Source of the DNA: an uncultured Myxococcales bacterium
GTDB lineage: Bacteria; Myxococcota_A; Bradymonadia; UBA4248
Assembly: GCA_945875805.1 (NCBI GenBank)
Contig: CAMCLY010000010.1
Span: 1 to 36,706 of the forward strand
Reading direction: 5' to 3'
Length of the DNA: 36,706 nt
This document shows, in pieces, positions 1 through 7,910 of this stretch. The number at the start of each line of letters is the position of its first letter. The first letter of the stretch is position 1. The notes below the pieces were generated by a model. That model was not told the origin of the DNA. It saw only the letters and a program-made list of their open reading frames with translations, and did no database searches. The position numbers and the translations under genes are program-made.

Positions 1-144
1 CGGACTTGGGAGAGGAGGTGTCCGCGCTGGAGGGTGCGGATTTGGGAGAGGAGGTATCCGCGCTGGAGGGTGCGGATTTGGGAGAGGAGGTATCCGCGCT
101 GGAGGGTGCGGATTTGGGAGAGGAGGTGTCCGCGCTGGAGGGGG
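1..144. repeat. 36-bp tandem repeat, four copies
   Basis: Four consecutive 36-bp units (1-36, 37-72, 73-108, 109-144) differ at only a few positions, for example gtgtccg against gtatccg and gactt against gattt. A degenerate fifth start follows. The period is a multiple of three, so copy-number change would keep the minus-strand frame open. The array continues beyond the left edge. Confidence 0.9.
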
Positions 145-256
145 CGGATTTTGGGGTAGGGGAGGCGTTTTGTGGCGTCGCGGCGGATGCGTCGTTTTGG
201 GGTACAAGGTTGGACTCGTCGGTCATGGAGTGACCGTTTTCGGGTGCCTGGTTCAA
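1..256 (-). CDS. repeat-rich hypothetical protein, N-terminal part only (runs off left edge)
   Basis: The function is not recognised. Read on the minus strand, this frame gives a polar N-terminus (MTDESNLVPQ from the ATG at 226) that passes into a 12-residue repeat, PSSADTSSPKSA, copied four times up to the window edge. This looks like a Ser/Pro/Ala-rich flexible linker, so the functional domain probably lies outside the window. A TTG at 254-256 is in frame with a GGAG motif (265-268) eight bases ahead of it; the ATG at 226 has no clear ribosome binding site. I prefer the TTG. The gene lies 73 bases behind the FHA gene on the same strand. The opposite strand is also open here (6-233) but gives an unconvincing peptide. 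Confidence 0.5.
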   Translation of the reverse strand, partial: MNQAPENGHSMTDESNLVPQNDASAATPQNASPTPKSAPSSADTSSPKSAPSSADTSSPKSAPSSADTSSPKSAPSSADTSSPKS

Positions 257-280
257 AGTAAAGACTCCAAAATGTACAAC

Positions 281-297
281 GCCCGGTCATGCCGGGC
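281..297 (-). terminator. possible weak terminator hairpin after FHA gene
   Basis: GCCCGG and CCGGGC pair across a 5-base loop, 33 bases beyond the FHA stop codon. There is no real T tract on either side, so this may only be a stabilising hairpin. Confidence 0.3.
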
Positions 298-329
298 GAT
301 GAAAAGCGATGGGTGAATGTGGTGAAAAA

Positions 330-1349
330 TCAGGCGATATCAGGGGATTCGATGCGGAAGAGCTGTTGGCCCAGGAAGATGAGATCGCCGTGGTACAATC
401 GAGTTTTGTGGTTAAGTTTCATCCATGTACCGTTGGATGAATTGAGATCCAGGAGATAGAGGTTGCCGTCTTCGCGTGGGAAGATCTGCCCGTGACGGCC
501 GCTCATGAAGCGGTCTTTATTGAAGACGACGTCGCCGGTTTCGCGTCCGAAGATGGCGCCGTTTTCGGACAGGCAATAGACATTCTGGGTAATGTTTCCC
601 ACGCCGATTTGAACGAGTTTATAGTCTCCTCCGCAAGAAGGGGAGCCCATGTATCGGGTGCCGTCGGCGGAACGCGCTTTGTTTGAAATGACCTGTTCAA
701 AACGTTCAAAACGCAGGAGCTGACGTCCGGCGAGGAAGCAGTCGCCCGGGGAGAGTTTCACCTCGCCGCGAGTGCGCAAAAAAGTCCCGTTGAGGCTGTC
801 GAGATCCTCGACAAAGAGCTGACGGTCTTCGACGAGCAGTCGTGTGTGGCGGGGAGAAAGAAAGGCATCGGAAGGAAAACGGGAATCGCCGGAGCGCCCG
901 AGGATGGTTTCGTTGTATTTGAGGGGAATGCGAGCCCCGTCGGTATTGTCTTCGTTGATGGAGATGAGGGCGATGTCCAGATGGATGGGCTGGAGATCGA
1001 CCTGGCTGAAGTGGTGTTTGGAAGTGAAATTTCCGAGGTAAGCCGCGCAGAAACCGCAATATTTGTTGGTTCTTGGGCAGATGGCGCCGCACGAACGACA
1101 ATGGATTTCGTCCTCGCTTGCGCTTTCGGAGTAAAAGACATCGGACAAACCGGAATCGCCGTAAGAATCGTGGGGACCTGTTTGAGACAGAGAGGAGGCA
1201 TTGGCGAACTTTTTTTGCGAATGCACACCCCGTTCGGGGATATGAAGAGAGTCTGTCGATTTGGGGGAACGCTCATTCTGCCCGAGTGTGTCGAGCAGGG
1301 CTTCGATCAGGAGATCGTCGCCATCGTTGCGATTACCGATTCCAGCCAT
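330..1349 (-). CDS. zinc-ribbon protein with two FHA domains
   Basis: A 339-residue soluble protein, predicted to bind phosphothreonine peptides. Residues 84-101 form a zinc-ribbon-like pair of CxxC motifs (C84/C87 and C98/C101). Two FHA domains follow. The first has GR at 151-152, SPRH at 165-168 and SLNGT at 185-189. The second has GR at 268-269, SGRH at 283-286 and SSNGT at 304-308. All key phosphopeptide-binding positions of the family are present in both copies. The first ~80 residues are polar and probably disordered. The ATG at 1349 has AAAGGA a few bases upstream. FHA proteins usually read Ser/Thr kinase signals; a PEGA kinase is encoded at 23086-25179, but any link between the two is inference. 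A zinc ribbon plus FHA layout is common in deltaproteobacterial signalling proteins. Confidence 0.85.
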   Translation of the reverse strand: MAGIGNRNDGDDLLIEALLDTLGQNERSPKSTDSLHIPERGVHSQKKFANASSLSQTGPHDSYGDSGLSDVFYSESASEDEIHCRSCGAICPRTNKYCGFCAAYLGNFTSKHHFSQVDLQPIHLDIALISINEDNTDGARIPLKYNETILGRSGDSRFPSDAFLSPRHTRLLVEDRQLFVEDLDSLNGTFLRTRGEVKLSPGDCFLAGRQLLRFERFEQVISNKARSADGTRYMGSPSCGGDYKLVQIGVGNITQNVYCLSENGAIFGRETGDVVFNKDRFMSGRHGQIFPREDGNLYLLDLNSSNGTWMKLNHKTRLYHGDLIFLGQQLFRIESPDIA

Positions 1350-1568
1350 CTACGATTCCTTTCAGGCGGGTAAAAACAAAAATAATGTCACCCGCCATGC
1401 CGCTAGAACCGCAACGTTAAACCGCACTAGTTGACTAGCAGGTGGGTCTCGTGGATGAAGGGGGAGAGTATCCTGGACTCGCAGGCGCGCTCGCCGTTCC
1501 CTCAGTGACAAGTCCCGTTTTAACGTCTTAGGGGTTTAAGCATATTTGGCTCACCACGAACACAGCAG

Positions 1569-1590
1569 GTGACAGAAACGTTTCTATCAC
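1569..1590. promoter_or_regulatory. 22-bp operator-like inverted repeat
   Basis: The arms GTGACAGAAAC and GTTTCTATCAC are reverse complements except for one position, with no spacer. The site lies 220 bases ahead of the FHA start, in the 265-bp gene-free stretch 1350-1614, which otherwise shows no gene or clear promoter. Size and symmetry fit a dimeric repressor site. The arms are too far apart for a CRP-type site. Confidence 0.45.
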
Positions 1591-1614
1591 AGGTGGCTAT
1601 GGGCGGGCAAATAC

Positions 1615-1649
1615 AAAAAAAAGCGCCTGCCGCTGGCAGACGCTTTTTT
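1615..1649 (-). terminator. intrinsic terminator after rplS
   Basis: A hairpin with CTGCC/GGCAG and GCG/CGC stems, one C/A mismatch and a GCT loop, flanked by an A tract at 1615-1622 and a T tract at 1644-1649. It can work in both directions. It closes the ribosomal protein operon 16 bases after the rplS stop codon. Confidence 0.9.
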
Positions 1650-1665
1650 GGAAAACGCAGTTTTT

Positions 1666-2064
1666 TTAGGTCTGATCGGCGTTGTCGCCGGTGACGGGAA
1701 CCAACAACTTGCGATTGCGCACGCTCTTGATGCGGGCGGCTTTCCCACGCAGGTCGCGCAGATAGTAAAGTTTGGCGCGGCGGACGCGGCCCATCACGGT
1801 CACTTCGATCTTGGCAATCTTCGGGCTGTGAACCGGGAATGTACGCTCTACACCAATGCCGTAGGAAATCTTGCGCACGGTGAAGGTCTCGCGGACGCTG
1901 CCACCGCTACGGCGAATCACGGCACCCTCGAAAACCTGAATGCGTTCTTTGTCGCCTTCTTTGATGTTTACATGGACGCGAACCGTGTCACCAGGACGGA
2001 AGTCCGGAATGTCTGTACGCATCTGCTTCTTTTCAATCGCTGCAATAATCGGGCAAGTCATCAT
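1666..2064 (-). CDS. rplS: 50S ribosomal protein L19
   Basis: A 132-residue protein of the large ribosomal subunit, at the interface with the small subunit. It shows the L19 signature segments: [17 protein letters not shown] near residue 21, FEGAVIRR near 45, [16 protein letters not shown] near 66 and [18 protein letters not shown] near 94. The length is normal for the family. The first of two adjacent ATG codons has AGGAG upstream. It is the last gene of the rpsP-khpA-rimM-trmD-rplS operon, 45 bases after trmD, and is followed by an intrinsic terminator. Confidence 0.97.
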   Translation of the reverse strand: MMTCPIIAAIEKKQMRTDIPDFRPGDTVRVHVNIKEGDKERIQVFEGAVIRRSGGSVRETFTVRKISYGIGVERTFPVHSPKIAKIEVTVMGRVRRAKLYYLRDLRGKAARIKSVRNRKLLVPVTGDNADQT

Positions 2065-2109
2065 CTATCTCCTGGAAAAGCAAAATTGACCGCGGCGAGC
2101 TTTCTGCTC

Positions 2110-2958
2110 TTATTGCGGTGTTTTGTCAATGGGATTTTCCTGTGCTGGCAAAATGTCGGACGCGGAAGGCGTCACCTTTTCCAGCGGTTCTACCTTGTTT
2201 TTGTGATGTTTCCTGTGTTTCGGGCGAGGAGATTCCCAGCCCAGCCAGACGCGTTCCTCGTGGGAAATAAAGTCGCGTCTCGCTTCAAAAAGTTCCGGGC
2301 GGCGCTCCCGGGTGCGTAAAATGGATTGGTAACGACGCCATTTGGCCACAGCACCGTGATCCCCTCGCAGAAGAACTTCCGGAACCCGTTCGCCCCGAAA
2401 AATCTCGGGACGCGTGTATTGGGGATACTCAAGCCATCCTTCGGAAAAACTTTCGTCCTCGCTTGAGGCGGCGTTGCCCAGAACCCCAGGCCAAAGCCGG
2501 CTCACGGAATCACTCACGACGGCCGCCGCAAGCTCGCCACCGGTAAGCACGAAATCGCCAATGGATATTTCTTCGTCGACATAAGCGCGGACGCGCTCGT
2601 CGATGCCTTCATAGTGACCGCATACGAAAATAAGCCCTTTCCCATTCTCGCTTAAACGCCGGGCCGTGGATTGGTCAAACGTGCGGCCCTGAGGACTCAT
2701 CAGCACGACATGACCACCTGCGCACAGACGACGTGCCTCTTCGATGGCAAGCACCAACGGCTCGGCCTTCATCACAAGACCCGGACCGCCGCCGTAGGGC
2801 GCGTCGTCGACACGGTGATGCTTGTCGTGACTGAAGTCGCGAATCTGAACAAAATCGACACGAATCAGACCGTCCGTCACGGCGCGGCCCAGAATCGAAC
2901 AGCCAAGCGCGGCCCGGATGATTTCCGGAAACAGAGTGACAAAGCACAGATGCCCCAT
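2110..2958 (-). CDS. trmD: tRNA (guanine-N1-)-methyltransferase
   Basis: TrmD methylates G37 of tRNAs using S-adenosylmethionine and so prevents frameshifting. The 282-residue product shows the SPOUT/TrmD motifs YGGGPGLVM, CGHYEGIDERV, DFVLTGGELA and YPQYTRP. The ATG at 2958 lies two bases after the rimM stop codon, and GGAGG inside the end of rimM serves as its ribosome binding site, so the two genes are probably translationally coupled. A longer open frame back to 3147 overlaps rimM and is not the real start. The C-terminus carries a polar tail of about 40 residues (KHRKHHKNK onwards) that exceeds the usual ~245-residue family length and looks disordered. Confidence 0.96.
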   Translation of the reverse strand: MGHLCFVTLFPEIIRAALGCSILGRAVTDGLIRVDFVQIRDFSHDKHHRVDDAPYGGGPGLVMKAEPLVLAIEEARRLCAGGHVVLMSPQGRTFDQSTARRLSENGKGLIFVCGHYEGIDERVRAYVDEEISIGDFVLTGGELAAAVVSDSVSRLWPGVLGNAASSEDESFSEGWLEYPQYTRPEIFRGERVPEVLLRGDHGAVAKWRRYQSILRTRERRPELFEARRDFISHEERVWLGWESPRPKHRKHHKNKVEPLEKVTPSASDILPAQENPIDKTPQ

Positions 2959-2960
2959 CC

Positions 2961-3485
2961 TCAGCCTCCAAACACCGCGTCGAGCTCCGACATCCACACG
3001 CCGTCCACCGCTATCGTCCCGCCTTCCAAATCGACCTTGCCGACATGCGCCGACACAAAAGGGACATACCCCTTCGTTCCGTCTTCGCGTCGGTATTCCA
3101 GCAAATCCTGGGGACCGTTGGGCATGACTCGCTCGACAGTCCCCCACGTCCGACCCGTCTCGTCCACCAGGACGCTGCCAGCCAGATCGCTGGCGTAATA
3201 CGCGTGACGCAACGGTCTGAGCGATTTGCGCAGGACACGGACTTCCTGCCCGGTCAGGGCAGAGGCCGCATCGCGGTCAGTGATGTCCTCAAGCTCAAGA
3301 GCCATAAAACGGCCACATCGAACCGCACGGCGCACATCGTAACGACGATGCTCCGGACCCAGATAGACCTCACGGACGTGAAGAAGACTGTCACTGCCTT
3401 CGTCATCCATAAAAACACGAACCGCTCCGCGTACGCCATGCGCACGCCCTGCAACGCCGATTTTTATGAGTTCCGTCCTGGCCAC
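2961..3485 (-). CDS. rimM: 16S rRNA processing protein RimM
   Basis: RimM helps mature the 30S subunit head and binds ribosomal protein S19. The product has the usual N-terminal RimM domain (IKIGVAGRAHGVRGAVRV) and a PRC-barrel-like C-terminal half (YYASDLAGSVLVDETG, then VPFVSAHVGKVDLEGGTI). I place the start at the GTG at 3485, giving 174 residues, the family's usual size, with AGGGG upstream. An ATG at 3527 is in frame but lies inside the hairpin and T tract of an intrinsic terminator, so it is unlikely to be the start. The gene ends two bases before trmD. Confidence 0.93.
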   Translation of the reverse strand: MARTELIKIGVAGRAHGVRGAVRVFMDDEGSDSLLHVREVYLGPEHRRYDVRRAVRCGRFMALELEDITDRDAASALTGQEVRVLRKSLRPLRHAYYASDLAGSVLVDETGRTWGTVERVMPNGPQDLLEYRREDGTKGYVPFVSAHVGKVDLEGGTIAVDGVWMSELDAVFGG

Positions 3486-3504
3486 CGCTCTGACCCCTAT
3501 GAAC

Positions 3505-3536
3505 AAAAAAACACCATCGATTCGCATCGATGGTGT
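3505..3536 (-). terminator. intrinsic terminator inside the rpsP operon, between khpA and rimM
   Basis: Perfect 11-bp stem ACACCATCGAT/ATCGATGGTGT with a 4-base loop. On the minus strand it is followed directly by seven T residues (3505-3511). It lies between the khpA stop (3558) and the rimM GTG (3485), so it should reduce transcription of rimM-trmD-rplS relative to rpsP-khpA, or act as a regulated attenuator. Confidence 0.9.
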
Positions 3537-3557
3537 ATCGGATTCGTCAAAAAACGC

Positions 3558-3809
3558 TTATTCCGCAGGTTCTGCGACGAGCTCCGTGATTTCGAGCTTG
3601 CAACGGACGCCGTGACGGGCACTGGCCGCTCCCAAAATCGTTCGCATCGCTTCCGCCGTGCGACCGCTTTTGCCGATGACCTTCCCTAAATCACTCGCGG
3701 GAACTTTCAGTTCCACCAGCGTAATGTGATCGCCTTGAATCACATTCACCACCACCTGCGTCGGATCGTCCACAAGCGCTTTCGCCATGCACTCGATCAA
3801 TTCTTTCAT
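3558..3809 (-). CDS. khpA: KH-domain RNA-binding protein KhpA
   Basis: A small RNA-binding protein of 83 residues, the KhpA/YlqC family's usual size. It begins MKELIECMAKALVDDP and carries the type-II KH signature VIGKSGRTAEAMR with the GKSG loop that contacts RNA. The ATG at 3809 has TTGGAG upstream; a longer frame reaching 3854 has no good ribosome binding site. The position between rpsP and rimM is the conserved place for this gene in many bacteria. The intrinsic terminator that follows sets it apart from the downstream genes. Confidence 0.93.
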   Translation of the reverse strand: MKELIECMAKALVDDPTQVVVNVIQGDHITLVELKVPASDLGKVIGKSGRTAEAMRTILGAASARHGVRCKLEITELVAEPAE

Positions 3810-3896
3810 AGTCGCTCCAAATTGCTCAATGCCCTCGAATTGCGCTCTGGCCACAGGGCTTACTTAGGGTTCTGTCGAAATGACCTTTCGCGATGA

Positions 3897-4142
3897 TTAG
3901 ACCGATTTGCGCGACTGCGCAATCAGCGTCTTCACCGTATCGCTGGCTTGGGCGCCTTGCGAAAGCCAATAATCGACACGCTCAAGATTGAAATTCACTT
4001 TGTGCGGGTTGCTCAGAGAATCATACGTCCCAAGCATCTCAATGCAACGCCCATCACGACGATTGCGACTGTCTGACGCCACCAGTTTATAAAAAGGACG
4101 GTGCGTCGCACCATGTCTCTGAAGTCTGAGACTTACTGCCAT
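3897..4142 (-). CDS. rpsP: 30S ribosomal protein S16
   Basis: An 81-residue small-subunit protein beginning MAVSLRLQRHGATHRPFYKL, with the S16 motifs ASDSRNRRDGR and GTYDSLSNP. The ATG at 4142 is preceded by GGAGGA at a good distance; the in-frame extension to 4205 has no such site and is not needed for the family length. It is the first gene of the rpsP-khpA-rimM-trmD-rplS operon. Confidence 0.97.
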   Translation of the reverse strand: MAVSLRLQRHGATHRPFYKLVASDSRNRRDGRCIEMLGTYDSLSNPHKVNFNLERVDYWLSQGAQASDTVKTLIAQSRKSV

Positions 4143-4231
4143 GTTTCCTCCAAATATTTTCTCGTTTGCACAGGGGGCCTGCGCCACTTTAAACTCGCAG
4201 GCCAACTATATGCCGCGAATAAACGCGCGCT

Positions 4232-4260
4232 TCTCTAGGATCTTTCGATCGGCTTGTCAA
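4232..4260 (-). promoter_or_regulatory. candidate promoter of the rpsP operon
   Basis: On the minus strand, TTGACA (4260-4255) and TAGAGA (4237-4232) are 17 bases apart. The -35 overlaps the stop codon of the upstream transpeptidase gene. An alternative -10, TATAGT (4210-4205), has a poorer -35. Confidence 0.45.
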
Positions 4261-6350
4261 TCATTATCCGTGACTTCCGCCCCCACATCTTCTCCACCCA
4301 TCGCCGCGCGCGCTATCCACGCCTTCGGGTTGGGCGTGCATTCCAATGATTTGGGGCGCGGAGGATCCAGCGCATCCCGCACATAACGATACGGATCCGC
4401 GAGAAAATTCACCATCCCGTCAGACCCCACCGACACCGTGAAATAATCGATAAACACGTCAAACCGGTTCTTTAACACATACCGGCGCGTCTCCATGTCC
4501 TCGATATCCGTCGCGATGCTGTCCTTCCATTGACCGTCGTTGACCAGGATCCGTCGCGCCAGTTCCAGCGGTTCCCACACTCGCATACACCCATGGCTGA
4601 ACGCGCGAATCGGATACCGGAAAAGACCCTTCTGGGGACTGTCATGCAGAAATGTGCTGTGAGGGTTCGGAAAAATAAACTTCACACGCCCAAGCGCGTT
4701 GTTCTCCGACGGAAGCTGGCGCAATACCGTGTGCCCGTTCTCCGTGTAGTACTCAAACCCCTTCGTCTCGAGCCACGTCGGATCCGCGTTGATCTTTTCG
4801 ATGTAGTCTTCCTGCTCAATCCTGGGCGGCACGTTCCAGTACGGATTGTATTCCACGTACAGCATCCGCGCATGCATCAGCGGCGTGGCGTTGATGTATT
4901 TCCAGCGCTTCGTTTCCGGATCACACGACTTCTTCGCGTTCCCCACCACGACCGGAAACCGGTATTCCAGTTTGCCGTCCCGCCATATCTCCCCGTGAAA
5001 ATCCGGAACGTTGATGAAAATGTAATAGGGTGACGCCGTGATCTGGGTCTTGTGCCACCGCCGCAGGTTTTCTTCGATTTGCGCCAGGCGCTCGCGACGC
5101 GGCGTGTTGAGACTCGTCCAGAAACTTTTGACCAGCCCCTCGTCCTCGTCAAACGCCAGCTGATGGGTCTCGTGATAAAGCCTGACGGCCGCGCGAAGCG
5201 CATTATCGTAAATCCCGAACTCCGGCGCCTGCGCCGCCTCGGGCGAGACATCCCCGTGATAGTATCCCTCAGCCGCAAGCCGTTTGCGCAGCGGCCCCAC
5301 CGATTTGGCGGCCCGCCCGACGCGCAATGTGCGCTGGGGCGAGACCTTTTCCCAGTCCGGCATGGCGAGATACCGCTCACGGGCTTCCAGGAGGGCACGG
5401 TACCCAGGGTGAGGCGGATAGAGGGCGTCGATGAGTTCATCCACGGAACTCGCCCCCACGGAACTCGCCCCCGCGTCCTCGGGCGCCTGTGCCTCCCCCG
5501 TCCCGTCACACAGACGCGCCAGGTCTTCAAACCAACGCCGCGCGCGCGCCTGACCCACCTTCCTGTACTTCGTTTCCGTCGGCTTTTTTCCAAGACTTTC
5601 CGTCTCGGACTCGCTCATGTTCGCCATGTTGTCCAGCGCCATTTCGCGCGCAAAACGCATGGCCAGATCCGCCGTCAGCACTTCCAGCCGGGCCCCCTGG
5701 CGCGCGTACTGCGAAAGCCTCTCTGCCCGCGTCTTGACCGCATCCCGAAGGCGTGGCAACGGCGTGTCCTTTTCCAAAAGACTCGCCACCATCCCCCGGA
5801 CTTGTTCGCCGTCGCGCACATCAAGTTGCTGCACGGTGATGACATCCACAATCGCCGCCTCTTCCTCTTCCGTGAAGTGAAATGCCTCGTCCGTCTGTCG
5901 CGGCGGGAGGGCCGCCAGCGCCTCCTCCCATGCCTTCGTGTCAAGGGTCAGGCCGTGACGCGCCACGTCGTGCAGCTCTTGCTCAAGCCGCCCCGCACGT
6001 GCCGTCAGCCCACCGTCGCCCAAAAATATCGGCGCGTAGTGCCGCTGCGCATAAATTTCCTCCAAATCCGTCGGCTGAAGCCACGGCGACTTCCCCTTTT
6101 TGTCTTTGGCCGCAATCTGCTTGTGAATTTCACCGGCAATCACGTCCGTGTTGGCGAATTTCATGGCATATTTCGCAAGATTGTCTGCGTTTTTATGAAC
6201 AAACGTGGCGATGGCGGCCCGGGTATTGGCTTCGCTGGCGGTGCGGTCGGTCGTGGAGGACTGCGCATCCTCCTGGGCGGGAGCCGGCATCTCCGGTGCT
6301 CCATGGCATCCAAAGAGGGCGAGGCTGATGGCAATCGGAATCCATTTCAT
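4257..6350 (-). CDS. L,D-transpeptidase lipoprotein, YcbB/LdtD-like
   Basis: A 697-residue periplasmic lipoprotein predicted to form 3-3 peptidoglycan cross-links or attach proteins to peptidoglycan. The signal is MKWIPIAISLALFGC, with lipidated Cys15. A long helical N-terminal region resembles the scaffold part of YcbB. A peptidoglycan-binding-like segment lies around the middle (LRKRLAAEGYYHGDVS). The YkuD catalytic domain begins near YIFINVPDFHGEIW and holds the SHGCMR motif, with catalytic Cys588 and His586. The start at 6350 is chosen because it gives a proper lipoprotein signal and has GGAGA upstream; the frame open to 6743 runs through repeat DNA. E. coli YcbB is a little over 600 residues, so this is slightly long. 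Confidence 0.9.
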   Translation of the reverse strand: MKWIPIAISLALFGCHGAPEMPAPAQEDAQSSTTDRTASEANTRAAIATFVHKNADNLAKYAMKFANTDVIAGEIHKQIAAKDKKGKSPWLQPTDLEEIYAQRHYAPIFLGDGGLTARAGRLEQELHDVARHGLTLDTKAWEEALAALPPRQTDEAFHFTEEEEAAIVDVITVQQLDVRDGEQVRGMVASLLEKDTPLPRLRDAVKTRAERLSQYARQGARLEVLTADLAMRFAREMALDNMANMSESETESLGKKPTETKYRKVGQARARRWFEDLARLCDGTGEAQAPEDAGASSVGASSVDELIDALYPPHPGYRALLEARERYLAMPDWEKVSPQRTLRVGRAAKSVGPLRKRLAAEGYYHGDVSPEAAQAPEFGIYDNALRAAVRLYHETHQLAFDEDEGLVKSFWTSLNTPRRERLAQIEENLRRWHKTQITASPYYIFINVPDFHGEIWRDGKLEYRFPVVVGNAKKSCDPETKRWKYINATPLMHARMLYVEYNPYWNVPPRIEQEDYIEKINADPTWLETKGFEYYTENGHTVLRQLPSENNALGRVKFIFPNPHSTFLHDSPQKGLFRYPIRAFSHGCMRVWEPLELARRILVNDGQWKDSIATDIEDMETRRYVLKNRFDVFIDYFTVSVGSDGMVNFLADPYRYVRDALDPPRPKSLECTPNPKAWIARAAMGGEDVGAEVTDND

Positions 6351-6485
6351 CAAAAAGTCTCCATGAACCGGTCTGCCCAACTCCTGGGCGAGGTGCCGGA
6401 AGGCGTGACGGGAATCCATTTGTGCAAATTCCCAAGGCGGATATACTGAAATTTTTTTGTGTGTGGGGGGGGAAGTGTCCCCCTG

Positions 6486-6519
6486 CGTCGCTATTTGCCC
6501 TGCGGGCAAATACGCGCCG
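6486..6519 (-). repeat. bulged palindromic element, single copy (P1)
   Basis: Inner stem TATTTGCCC/GGGCAAATA (6492-6512) with a 3-base loop, an unpaired C at 6513 and a short imperfect outer stem. It is the only unpaired copy of the family. It lies in the 486-bp gene-free gap 6351-6836 between two divergent genes. That gap also holds P2/P3 and a C/G-rich hairpin at 6544-6566. I see no clear promoter in it. Confidence 0.7.
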
Positions 6520-6667
6520 ACCCCCTCGGCCCCACCCCCTGGCCCCCTCCCCGTCGGGGCGGGGGAGACATGGATCATCCCTGCCGGTATCCATTCGGGG
6601 ACTGGGCATTCCCCTGTGTTTTTGCGGCGTCCGGGGTGGGGCGTTTTGCCGTGGCGCACGGGGAAAA

Positions 6668-6755
6668 GGCGCGCGTATCGGCCCGGTTTGCGGGACGATA
6701 GCGCGCCGGCCGGGGCGTATCGCCGCCCGGAAAATCCGGGCAAGATAGCCCGGCC
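6668..6755 (+). repeat. bulged palindromic element pair (P2, P3)
   Basis: P2 (6668-6707): outer stem GGCGCGC/GCGCGCC, unpaired G at 6675, inner stem TATCG/CGATA, then CCCG/CGGG. P3 (6708-6755) follows with no gap: unpaired G at 6717, TATC/GATA, then GCCCGG/CCGGGC around an AAAAT loop. Both have the same orientation. No T tract is present. Confidence 0.75.
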
Positions 6756-6836
6756 TCACCAGAGGGCCAATTTTTGACCATGCATGGAGATGGAAGGACG
6801 TGCGCCGGGATGCGCACCACAGTGGGAGAACTCGGG

Positions 6837-7907
6837 ATGGATACAGGAAATGTCAAGGATAATGGCGCGATGCGCATTTGTATTCCCTACGGGCTGGAGC
6901 ATCGTTGTGCGATGTGCGGGTGCTCGTGTATGGCGCAGCTGGTGGGGCCGCTGGACGAGGCAGAGCTGCGGGCCGTGGAGGCGGCGCGCGAGGGGCTTGG
7001 GGCGTCGATGCCGACGGGCGTCAATCCGATCATGAAGGGCGTCAAGCCGGACGGGACGTGTCTGCATTTTTTGAATTTTCCGCAGAAGCGGTGTGTGTTT
7101 CTGGACGGGGAGCATCTGTGCCGGATTCATGGCAGGTATGGGGCGGGGCAGAAACCGGCGGCTTGCCGGCGTTTTCCGAGGATTGCGATTCGGACGGAGA
7201 ACGAGGTGCGCGTGGGGATCAAGCCGTATTGCTATGCGACGCATGAGGCTGGGGTGCCGGCGCGCGCGCCGGAGGACGTGCTGGCTCGCTATCTTGCGGA
7301 TGAGGAGATGCGGGCGGTGCTCGACGAACTCGTGCCCTCGGCGTCCTACAGGCCGTCGGTCCGGACGGGGGATGCGCAGGACATGGCGAGGGCCGATGCG
7401 CAGGAGGCGCAGATTTTGTCGTGGCTTGGGGGGGACGTGTCGTTTGCGGCGCTGATGTGGGGGCTCGTGCACGGGGAGCCCGGCGGGGACGGACGGCTCG
7501 CGCGTCCGTTTGTCCAGGACGTATCGCGGGCGCTGATGGGGCTTGCGCCTGTGGTCGATGAGGTGGCGGCCGGGCTCGGAAATTCGGCGTATGCGGCGCA
7601 TGTCCACGCGCTGTCGCGGGCCCTCCGGCTCGGGGTGCGCGAGGTCGGGCTGCTCGACGGGCCGTTTTGGGCGTACGCGCGTTATGCGTTGTTTAACGCC
7701 GTCTTTCTGCGCGAAACGTCGCGTTTTCCCGACGTGTCATCCGGATGTCTGGGGTTTGCGCTGGGATGTCTGGCGGCATGTGCGGAACCGGAGGCATGTG
7801 ACGAACACCTCACGACATGGTTCCGCGTCATGGCGCAGACGAAACTCTTTGAATCGCTGTTCCCGTCGCCTCAGGCGTTTGCCGCCCTGATGCGCCATGC
7901 GGGATAG
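6837..7907 (+). CDS. YkgJ-type cysteine cluster protein
   Basis: A 356-residue protein with the Cys-rich YkgJ/UPF0153-like module, which is thought to bind zinc or an iron-sulfur cluster; the biochemical role is unknown. Near the N-terminus it has C24-x2-C27-x-C29-x-C31. Further cysteines follow in CVFLDGEHLCRIHGRYG and PAACRRFPRIAI, the typical spacing of this family. The C-terminal ~200 residues are helical and not recognised. I chose the ATG at 6837 because GGGAGA lies upstream; the ATG at 6870 (MRICIPYGLEHRC) is a plausible alternative. The gene ends three bases before a convergent gene. Confidence 0.8.
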   Translation: MDTGNVKDNGAMRICIPYGLEHRCAMCGCSCMAQLVGPLDEAELRAVEAAREGLGASMPTGVNPIMKGVKPDGTCLHFLNFPQKRCVFLDGEHLCRIHGRYGAGQKPAACRRFPRIAIRTENEVRVGIKPYCYATHEAGVPARAPEDVLARYLADEEMRAVLDELVPSASYRPSVRTGDAQDMARADAQEAQILSWLGGDVSFAALMWGLVHGEPGGDGRLARPFVQDVSRALMGLAPVVDEVAAGLGNSAYAAHVHALSRALRLGVREVGLLDGPFWAYARYALFNAVFLRETSRFPDVSSGCLGFALGCLAACAEPEACDEHLTTWFRVMAQTKLFESLFPSPQAFAALMRHAG

Positions 7908-7910
7908 GGA

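Noticed and set aside
6-233. Plus-strand open frame across the left-edge repeat (MGEEVSALEGADL repeat).
   Set aside because: It starts at an internal TTG without a ribosome binding site. The minus strand gives a polar protein N-terminus with a good GGAG-TTG start, in the same direction as the neighbouring gene.
1569-1590. CRP/FNR-type site.
   Set aside because: The half-sites are too far apart for the TGTGA-N6-TCACA layout.
2110-3147. Longer trmD start at 3147.
   Set aside because: It would overlap most of the second half of rimM. The ATG at 2958 has a proper ribosome binding site and begins with the usual TrmD residues.
3486-3527. rimM start at the ATG at 3527.
   Set aside because: That ATG lies inside the intrinsic terminator; the GTG at 3485 gives the normal family length.
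5052-6449. Long plus-strand frame opposite the transpeptidase gene.
   Set aside because: Its product is an Arg/Pro-rich low-complexity peptide typical of an antisense shadow in GC-rich DNA.
4257-6743. 828-residue version of the L,D-transpeptidase.
   Set aside because: The extra 131 residues translate repeat DNA and hide a clear lipoprotein signal at 6350.
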